DNA of 12,393 nucleotides from an uncultured Porphyromonadaceae bacterium (GTDB lineage Bacteria; Bacteroidota; Bacteroidia; Bacteroidales; Muribaculaceae): assembly GCA_900546835.1 (NCBI GenBank), contig UREH01000061.1:1-12393 (forward strand), given 5' to 3'. Under the pieces are notes generated by a model. That model had not been told where the DNA came from. It did no database searches and was given only the letters and a program-made list of their open reading frames with translations. A program made the translations under genes and the position numbers. Positions within the stretch are counted from its first letter, which is position 1. The number at the start of each line of letters is the position of its first letter. Below, in pieces: positions 7,616 to 12,393 of the stretch.

Positions 7616-8503
7616 TCAGATCAGAAGGTCGTCGATATAGACTCCCTCGCGTTCGGCTATGAAGCGGGCCACGGAGTCGGCCGTGTTCGGGCCGATTACA
7701 GTGTGTGCTTCTTTCTTTACTTGTGGCAGGGCGTTTTCCACTGCCACCGCCTCCGTTGCCACGCGCATCATCGGCAGGTCGTTGAGGTTGTCGCCGAATA
7801 CCACCGTGCGCTTTGCTCCCACGCGCCCGGCAAGCTGCCCGACGGCCAGCGCTTTCGAAACGCCGGGAGCGTAGATGTCAATCAGCCCTGTGTCCGGCAT
7901 GATTACGTCGGGATACCACGCCGTGGCGCAGTCGGTAACTTCCGACAATTTTTCCGAAGCCTGTTTGACGGCCTTCACCGGACCGATGGCGAAAAACAGC
8001 GCCACGCTTCCCAGCGACGACGGCTGCTGGTCGAGATGGAAACGCTTCAGCTCCAGATGGCGCCGCTCCTGATAGAACGCGTCCTCACGCCGGCTCATCG
8101 CCGCCGAATGGTAGACGTTCAGGAAACTGTTGCCACTCAGGCAGTAGATGAATGGCCTGAGCGACTCGCCCTGAAACGTATCGAGAATCCTTCGGGCATC
8201 GTCCTCGGGAATCAGTGTGATGCTGTCGAACCGGCATTCGAAGCGGTCCCACAGCGCGGCGCCGGTCATTACTAGAGCTGGGAGGCATTGCAACTGCCCC
8301 TTGGCGTCGGTGTAGAGGCTCGGTCCCACGTTAGCCATCAGAGGCTGCACCGTGGCCGGAGTGCGCGCCGTGGCCGGAGTCACCATCACCCCGTGCGACG
8401 CCAGACGCGTCAGAATCTTTGCCGTCGTGGGGCTTATCTTCGAGTCAGCTCCAAGCAGTGTTCCGTCGAGGTCGCTGACATAAAGAGTTTTCGTTTCGCT
8501 CAT
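7616..8503 (-). CDS. Cof-type HAD-IIB family phosphatase
   Basis: 295 aa, the normal length for Cof/YidA-like HAD hydrolases, which dephosphorylate small phosphorylated metabolites such as sugar phosphates. Motif I is DLDGT (11-15, nucleophile Asp11 and acid/base Asp13). Motif II is in TPATAR (Thr45; the usual ATGR reads ATAR). The motif III lysine is in GVSKALA (Lys217). Motif IV is GDNLNDLPMM (237-246). The middle (about 85-205) is the C2 cap that decides the substrate. The ATG at 8501-8503 is the only sensible start because motif I follows ten residues later. It is the first gene of a two-gene minus-strand unit with the histidine kinase. The specific substrate cannot be read from the sequence. 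Confidence 0.9.
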   Translation of the reverse strand: MSETKTLYVSDLDGTLLGADSKISPTTAKILTRLASHGVMVTPATARTPATVQPLMANVGPSLYTDAKGQLQCLPALVMTGAALWDRFECRFDSITLIPEDDARRILDTFQGESLRPFIYCLSGNSFLNVYHSAAMSRREDAFYQERRHLELKRFHLDQQPSSLGSVALFFAIGPVKAVKQASEKLSEVTDCATAWYPDVIMPDTGLIDIYAPGVSKALAVGQLAGRVGAKRTVVFGDNLNDLPMMRVATEAVAVENALPQVKKEAHTVIGPNTADSVARFIAEREGVYIDDLLI

Positions 8504-8510
8504 ATACCTG

Positions 8511-8518
8511 CAAATTTA
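8511..8518 (-). promoter_or_regulatory. Bacteroidota -7 box for the HAD/histidine kinase unit
   Basis: On the minus strand this reads TAAATTTG, identical to the -7 box of the TPR operon. Only 7 nt separate it from the ATG at 8503, so the mRNA would be leaderless or nearly so. The -33 position (near 8538-8541) reads TTTC, a weak match. The palindrome CAGTCGACTG (8542-8551) abuts it. Confidence 0.5.
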
Positions 8519-8658
8519 CAAACTAAATCCAATCTGGAAAACAGTCGACTGCTCGTTCCATTTAACCACGGCTATGATTCTTGTATTGAATATACACTAA
8601 ATTTAGCTAAAGGGGTATTTTGTGCGAACCATCGGGGGCGGATTTTGATTTTTATTAG

Positions 8659-8666
8659 TAGCTTTG
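8659..8666 (+). promoter_or_regulatory. Distal -7 box upstream of the helicase leader
   Basis: TAGCTTTG matches TAnnTTTG. The expected transcript start is near 8673. I find no TTG at the proper -33 spacing (the nearest upstream TTTTG, at 8618-8622, is 36 nt away), so this is a weaker promoter call. Confidence 0.35.
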
Positions 8667-8674
8667 TATCTTAA

Positions 8675-8731
8675 ATGCCGGGCGGTTGTTTCATGTTGCT
8701 TCCGGGGCGACTGGAGTTTCTGGAATTGTGA
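8675..8731 (+). CDS. Possible 18-aa leader peptide
   Basis: ATG at 8675 to TGA at 8731 encodes MPGGCFMLLPGRLEFLEL. The codon just before the ATG is an in-frame TAA, so the reading frame begins exactly there. It begins 8 nt after the distal -7 box, making it nearly leaderless on that transcript. This is a short ORF by any measure and chance is a real possibility; no run of a single regulatory amino acid is present. Confidence 0.2.
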   Translation: MPGGCFMLLPGRLEFLEL

Positions 8732-8787
8732 TGGTGGCGTCCGGCAATGGTTACGTTTTACTATTTATATTATAAGTAACCGGTCGA

Positions 8788-8827
8788 AATTATTCTAATA
8801 TTTCCTTGTGTAGATATTGGAATAATT
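8788..8827 (+). promoter_or_regulatory. 16-bp hairpin in the helicase leader
   Basis: Residues 8788-8803 pair with 8812-8827 around the 8-nt loop CCTTGTGT. Fourteen pairs are Watson-Crick and two are U-G (8796 with 8819, 8802 with 8813) when read as plus-strand RNA. On the minus strand those two would be A-C mismatches. This suggests a plus-sense RNA structure rather than a DNA operator. There is no T run directly after it, so it is not a standard terminator. It ends 41 nt before the helicase ATG. Confidence 0.55.
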
Positions 8828-8846
8828 AGATCAGTCAAGTATAAAA

Positions 8847-8854
8847 TAATTTTG
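8847..8854 (+). promoter_or_regulatory. Proximal -7 box of the DEAD-box helicase gene
   Basis: TAATTTTG, the same octamer as in the barrel promoter at 5446. It lies 14 nt before the helicase ATG at 8869, so transcripts from it would carry a leader of about 10 nt. The -33 region has no good TTTG; the closest is TTGG at 8817-8820, 26 nt upstream. Confidence 0.45.
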
Positions 8855-8868
8855 AACAGTTACTTGTT

Positions 8869-10638
8869 ATGACGTTTGAAGAATTGGGTGTGAGCGAGCC
8901 GCTCCGCCATGCGATAGAAGATTTGGGTTTTGAGACTCCGATGCCCGTTCAGGAGAAGGTGATTCCCCATCTGCTCGGCCAGGAGGGAGATGTTGTGGCG
9001 TTGGCTCAGACGGGCACGGGCAAGACGGCGGCATTCGGGCTGCCGGTGCTCCAGCGCATCGATGTGGAGCGCCACGTGCCTCAGGCGCTTATCCTTTCGC
9101 CCACGCGCGAACTCTGCCTACAGATTGCCTCGGACCTCGTGGATTTCTCGAAATATATTCCCGGGCTGTCGGTGCTCCCCGTCTACGGCGGTTCGAGCAT
9201 TCAGAGTCAGATTCACGCGCTCCGCCAGGGTGTGCAAATAATAGTGGCTACTCCGGGCCGTCTTATCGACTTGATAAACCGCGGGGTGGTGAAGCTCGAC
9301 GACGTGCATACCGTAATCCTCGACGAAGCCGACGAGATGCTCAACATGGGTTTTGTCGACTCCATCAACGAGATTCTGGAGCATGTGCCCTCCGACCGCA
9401 AGATGCTCATGTTCTCGGCCACGATGCCTGCTGAAATCGCCAAAATCGCCAAGCGGTTCATGCACGATCCGGTAGAGTTCGTGGTAGGCACGCGCAACGA
9501 AGGGGCGGCCAACGTTCGCCATATCTACTATATGGTTCATGCACGCGACAAATACCTCGCCCTTAAGCGCATAGCCGACAATTCCCCCAATATTTACGCC
9601 ATAATATTCTGTCGCACGCGCCGCGACACGCAGGAGGTGGCCGAAAACCTGATACGCGACGGCTACAATGCCGACGCGCTCCACGGCGACCTCTCGCAGC
9701 AGCAGCGCGACATGGTGATGAAAAAGTTCCGCGACCGCGTCGTCACGCTCCTCGTGGCCACAGATGTTGCCGCCCGCGGCCTTGATGTCGACGACCTTAC
9801 ACACGTGATAAATTATGGACTGCCGGAGGATACAGCCGTCTACACACATCGCTCGGGCCGCACCGGCCGCGCCGGCAAGACCGGCGTATCCATTGCCATA
9901 ATCCATTCGCGCGAGAGGGGTAAGTTGCGCGAGATTGAGCGCATCATCGGCAAGACCTTCGAGCGCAAGGAGGTGCCCACTCCCGATCATATCATCGAGA
10001 AGCAACTGTTCTGGCTCGCCGACCGCTTGGAGCGCGTGGAGGTCAACGACGAGGAGATCGGCCGCTTCATCCCCGGCGTGGCAAAGAAGCTCGGCTGGTT
10101 TTCCAACGAAGACCTGCTCAAGCGTGTGCTGTCGCTCGAATTCAACCGTCTGCTCGAATACTATAAGGACGCTCCCCAGATTGATTTTATCGATGAAAAA
10201 CCGCGGAAAGAGCGCAAGGAGCGCGCAGATGCTCCCGCCACCAAGGAGGAGAAGGACCGCCGCACGGCCTCGAAGGGAATGGAGCGTATCTATGTGAACG
10301 CCGGCAAGCGCGACGGCTTTTATGCCGGCAACCTTATCGAGATGCTCAACAAGGTTGTGGGCGGCAAACGCGTCGACGTGGGCCGCATCGACCTGATGCC
10401 CGGCTACTCGCTCTTTGATGTGAAGAAAAGCGACGCACGCCGCGTGGTCGGAGCCCTCAAGGGGGCCGATTTCATGGGCAAACGCATCTACAGCGAGATT
10501 GCTTCGACCGATAAGGATTACGCTAAAGCCTCAGTGCGACGCACTAAGGACAAATACGTCGATGCGCCCGTCGAGGCGGAGGACGCCTACGATGCCTTCG
10601 AGAAATTCAAGCGCCGCCAGCGCCGTAAGGTCCGCTGA
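8869..10638 (+). CDS. DEAD-box ATP-dependent RNA helicase with DbpA-type RNA-binding domain (DeaD/CsdA-like)
   Basis: 589 aa with every canonical motif. The Q motif is in residues 2-28, motif I is AQTGTGKT (46-53), Ia PTREL (78-82), Ib TPGR (128-131), II DEAD (152-155), III SAT (183-185), IV IIFCRT (245-250), V in ATDVAARGLDV (297-307), and VI HRSGRTGR (327-334). After a charged linker (about 441-470), residues 471-545 (MERIYVNAGKRDGFYAGNLI and on to KGADFMGKRIYSEIA) look like the DbpA/CsdA RNA-binding domain. A basic tail ends the protein (KRRQRRKVR). Such enzymes unwind short RNA duplexes in ribosome assembly, mRNA decay and cold adaptation. ATG 8869 places the Q motif right at the N terminus, as is usual. 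It heads a plus-strand run with the DUF3256 and xseA genes. The exact orthologue (DeaD, DbpA or RhlE role) is not certain. Confidence 0.95.
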   Translation: MTFEELGVSEPLRHAIEDLGFETPMPVQEKVIPHLLGQEGDVVALAQTGTGKTAAFGLPVLQRIDVERHVPQALILSPTRELCLQIASDLVDFSKYIPGLSVLPVYGGSSIQSQIHALRQGVQIIVATPGRLIDLINRGVVKLDDVHTVILDEADEMLNMGFVDSINEILEHVPSDRKMLMFSATMPAEIAKIAKRFMHDPVEFVVGTRNEGAANVRHIYYMVHARDKYLALKRIADNSPNIYAIIFCRTRRDTQEVAENLIRDGYNADALHGDLSQQQRDMVMKKFRDRVVTLLVATDVAARGLDVDDLTHVINYGLPEDTAVYTHRSGRTGRAGKTGVSIAIIHSRERGKLREIERIIGKTFERKEVPTPDHIIEKQLFWLADRLERVEVNDEEIGRFIPGVAKKLGWFSNEDLLKRVLSLEFNRLLEYYKDAPQIDFIDEKPRKERKERADAPATKEEKDRRTASKGMERIYVNAGKRDGFYAGNLIEMLNKVVGGKRVDVGRIDLMPGYSLFDVKKSDARRVVGALKGADFMGKRIYSEIASTDKDYAKASVRRTKDKYVDAPVEAEDAYDAFEKFKRRQRRKVR

Positions 10639-10690
10639 CGAGGCCTCCTACGCGGAACCCACAGATACTCTCCCCATCCTCAAAACGAAA

Positions 10691-11353
10691 ATGCATATGA
10701 TTCGCAGACTCCTCATATCCACCCTTCTGACTGCACTCGCCGCTCTGGCTGTATCGACCGCGAAACCGTCCGAGAAGACCGACTCGCTTACCGCCGCCGA
10801 CTTTTTCGCCAACGCCCCGCTACGCATCTTCCCGACCATCGACCGCACCACGCGTCTCGATATGCTCGACTATTACCGCAGTGGCTCCGACAAGCCCTCG
10901 AAAAACGCTTTCAAGGGGAATGCACGCGTTCTGGCAGCCTCTCCCTCGCAGATTACCTTCTCTACTTCCGACGTGCAGGAGGTGGAGCTCTCGCTGATTC
11001 CCCATCGTGGCGACACTCTACTGATGGTGATAACCACCGTCAGCACACCTGCCCCCGACAGCGAGGTGCGGTTCTACACCACTGCCTGGGAGCCGGTCGA
11101 CCGTGGTCTCTTCATCGTGCCCCAGCTTTCCGAATGGATAGCGCCGGAGGGTGCCGACCGCCGCGACGACCTTGAGAATCTTTATCCCATCACGTTGGCA
11201 CGCGCCGTCTACGACCCATCCACGCGTACGCTGACGCTCCAGAATAAGCTCGGCGACTTCCTCGCTCCCGGCGAGGGCTCATGGGCCGACGGCCTCCTCC
11301 GCGGCGAGCTGGTGTATCGCTGGAACGGCAAAAAAATGGAAAAGGTCAAGTAG
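10691..11353 (+). CDS. DUF3256-like exported protein
   Basis: 220 aa from the ATG at 10691; an ATG two codons later (10697, starting MIRRLL) is equally possible. The frame is open upstream to 10499, but that part overlaps the helicase gene in another frame. The N terminus is a signal peptide (MIRRLLISTLLTALAALAVS), so the product is likely periplasmic or surface exposed. The body, with ADFFANAPLRIFPTIDRTTR, RLDMLDYYRSG, LLMVITTVSTPAPDSEVRFY, TTAWEPVDR and a C-terminal LVYRWNGKKMEKVK, resembles my memory of DUF3256 (Bacteroidales proteins of unknown function). It starts 52 nt after the helicase stop with no terminator between, so co-transcription is likely. I do not assign a function. Confidence 0.8.
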   Translation: MHMIRRLLISTLLTALAALAVSTAKPSEKTDSLTAADFFANAPLRIFPTIDRTTRLDMLDYYRSGSDKPSKNAFKGNARVLAASPSQITFSTSDVQEVELSLIPHRGDTLLMVITTVSTPAPDSEVRFYTTAWEPVDRGLFIVPQLSEWIAPEGADRRDDLENLYPITLARAVYDPSTRTLTLQNKLGDFLAPGEGSWADGLLRGELVYRWNGKKMEKVK

Positions 11354-11369
11354 GTCGTGCCATAATAGT

Positions 11370-11411
11370 CCAGATGGACCATTCTGACAACATCCTACCT
11401 CACCCATCTGG
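11370..11411 (+). repeat. 8-bp inverted repeat between the DUF3256 gene and xseA
   Basis: CCAGATGG (11370-11377) and CCATCTGG (11404-11411) are exact reverse complements 26 nt apart. An overlapping smaller hairpin, GTCC-AGAT-GGAC (11368-11379), uses the same left arm, so the two could be alternatives. No T run follows, so it is not a standard terminator. Confidence 0.3.
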
Positions 11412-11444
11412 GAAACAGCTACATTATCACAGTATTATAATCAA

Positions 11445-12393
11445 GTGAATCAGAAGGTTCTTACGCTGCTGCAGCTGCAGCAGACGGTGGCGGCTCTCGT
11501 GCAGCGCCCCGAGACACAGAATGTCTGGGTGACGGCCGAAATCCTCGACGTTGCCGTGCGCGGCGGCCACTGCTATATGGAACTCCTGCAGAAGGACGAG
11601 CGCGGCCTGCAGGTGGCCAAAGCCCGCGGCGTGATCTGGGCGAGCTGTTTCGCCCGTATCGATGCCGAATTCTTTGCTGCGACAGGGCAGCGTTTCGCCT
11701 CCGGGCTGAAAGTTATGCTCCGTGTGTCAGCGTCGATGCATCCGGTCTACGGATTCTCGCTCGTAGTATCGGCAGTGAATCCCGAGTACACCATGGGCGA
11801 CCTTCTGCGTCGTCGTCGTGAAATCCTCATGCGCCTGAAAGAGGAGGGGATTCTCGAACTCAACCGGCAACTGCAATGGCCGCCGGTGCCACAGCGCATC
11901 GCGGTAGTTTCGGCTGCCGGAGCCGCCGGTTACGGAGATTTCATGAATCAGCTCTACTCCAATCCCCGCCGTTTGCGTTTCCATACGAAACTTTTCCCCG
12001 CTGTGATGCAGGGCTCGTCGGCCCCGAAATCCATCATCGCCGCCCTCGAGCAGATTGCCGCCGATCCTGAGCCGTGGGATGGGGTAGTGGTGATCCGTGG
12101 CGGAGGCGCCACCTCCGACCTCCAGGCCTTTGAGGATTATGAACTGGCGGCGAATGTGGCTCAGTTCCCACTCCCCATAGCCATCGGCATAGGCCACGAG
12201 CGCGACGTGACCGTGCTCGACTGGGTGGCCAATCTGCGGCTTAAGACCCCTACTGCCGTGGCCGAATGGCTTGTATCCACTGCCGAAAACGCACTCAACC
12301 ACATTGAAACCATCGGGACACGGATCCTGCAGTCGGCCACGGAGCGCCTCTCAGGCTATAAAGAGCAGCTCGCCCAGGCCGAGAGCCTACTGC
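11445..12393 (+). CDS. xseA: Exodeoxyribonuclease VII large subunit, 5' part (continues beyond the window)
   Basis: 316 codons are present and the frame is open at the window end. Translation most likely begins at the GTG at 11445. The in-frame stop upstream is TGA at 11385, and no ATG, TTG or other GTG lies between. The N terminus (NQKVLTLLQLQQTVAALVQR, then VWVTAEILDV) is the OB-fold that binds single-stranded DNA. The nuclease domain follows: RIAVVSAAGAAGYGDF (151-166), VVVIRGGGATSDLQAFEDYE (214-233) and IAIGIGHERDVTVLDWVA (245-262), then LKTPTAVAEWLV (266-277), and the start of the long coiled coil (about 280 onward). The RGGG..SDL and GIGHE.D signatures are diagnostic of XseA. With XseB it degrades single-stranded DNA to oligonucleotides. 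No xseB is visible; it may follow beyond the window. Confidence 0.95.
   Translation, partial: MNQKVLTLLQLQQTVAALVQRPETQNVWVTAEILDVAVRGGHCYMELLQKDERGLQVAKARGVIWASCFARIDAEFFAATGQRFASGLKVMLRVSASMHPVYGFSLVVSAVNPEYTMGDLLRRRREILMRLKEEGILELNRQLQWPPVPQRIAVVSAAGAAGYGDFMNQLYSNPRRLRFHTKLFPAVMQGSSAPKSIIAALEQIAADPEPWDGVVVIRGGGATSDLQAFEDYELAANVAQFPLPIAIGIGHERDVTVLDWVANLRLKTPTAVAEWLVSTAENALNHIETIGTRILQSATERLSGYKEQLAQAESLL
11466..11483. repeat. 18-bp perfect palindrome at codons 8-13 of xseA
   Basis: CTGCTGCAGCTGCAGCAG is its own reverse complement. It codes for LLQLQQ and starts 21 nt after the first base of the GTG start codon. As RNA it can fold into a 7-bp GC-rich stem with an AGCT loop. It may simply reflect Leu/Gln codon choice. 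Confidence 0.9.

Larger units (their letters stand above)
8504..8868. other. Divergent intergenic region upstream of the DEAD-box helicase
   Basis: 365 nt without a conventional gene, AT-rich at both ends. It contains the minus-strand HAD promoter (8511-8518), two plus-strand -7 boxes (8659-8666 and 8847-8854), a 19-codon ORF (8675-8731), a GGTTAC/GTAACC inverted repeat (8749-8754 with 8776-8781) and a long AT-rich hairpin (8788-8827). If the distal box is used, the helicase would have a structured leader of about 195 nt. Confidence 0.6.

Noticed and set aside
8788..8827. Hairpin considered as an intrinsic terminator
   Set aside because: The stem is AT-rich and no T run follows it, unlike the terminator at 6321-6361.
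9118..10005. Minus-strand open frame (295 codons) opposite the helicase
   Set aside because: It covers conserved helicase motifs on the other strand and has no recognisable protein features.
1..12393. Search for mobile elements, CRISPR arrays, tRNA genes and toxin-antitoxin pairs
   Set aside because: No terminal repeats, transposase or integrase motifs, regularly spaced repeats, tRNA cloverleaf or small gene pairs were found by eye.

Overview
The window looks like chromosomal DNA from a Bacteroidales bacterium of fairly high GC (well above 50% in the genes by eye). Signs of this are candidate promoters of the Bacteroidota type (a TAnnTTTG -7 box, once with a well spaced TTTG -33 box), AT-rich intergenic gaps, little Shine-Dalgarno signal, and a DUF3256 protein, a family I know from Bacteroidales. 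A Muribaculaceae-like member is my guess, not something the sequence proves. I see no rRNA, tRNA, transposase, integrase, phage gene or CRISPR array; this is mostly core chromosome.

Layout. (1) 1-5236, minus strand: a three-gene unit read leftwards. It holds a ~983-aa periplasmic TPR repeat protein, a 609-aa outer-membrane beta-barrel that seems to lack a TonB plug, and the first 135 codons of a divergent asparagine synthetase A (AsnA)-like protein. The AsnA-like protein keeps the fold signature but has lost several active-site residues. (2) 5237-5576: a divergent promoter region. (3) 5577-6302, plus strand: a 241-aa outer-membrane beta-barrel, followed by a strong bidirectional terminator. 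(4) 6381-8503, minus strand: a Cof-type HAD phosphatase, then an orphan membrane sensor histidine kinase. (5) 8504-8868: an AT-rich divergent region with two plus-strand -7 boxes, a 19-codon ORF and a 16-bp hairpin. (6) 8869-12393, plus strand: a DEAD-box RNA helicase with a DbpA-type RNA-binding domain, a DUF3256 exported protein, and the first 316 codons of exonuclease VII large subunit (xseA, GTG start).

How they fit together. The left unit looks like a cell-envelope module (periplasmic TPR scaffold plus barrel) with a possible pseudoenzyme appended. The right unit combines RNA remodelling and DNA repair genes around a protein of unknown function. No complete new multi-gene system is evident. 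The best leads are the catalytically degraded AsnA-like protein in the envelope operon, the TPR plus plugless-barrel pair, and the structured leader upstream of the helicase.
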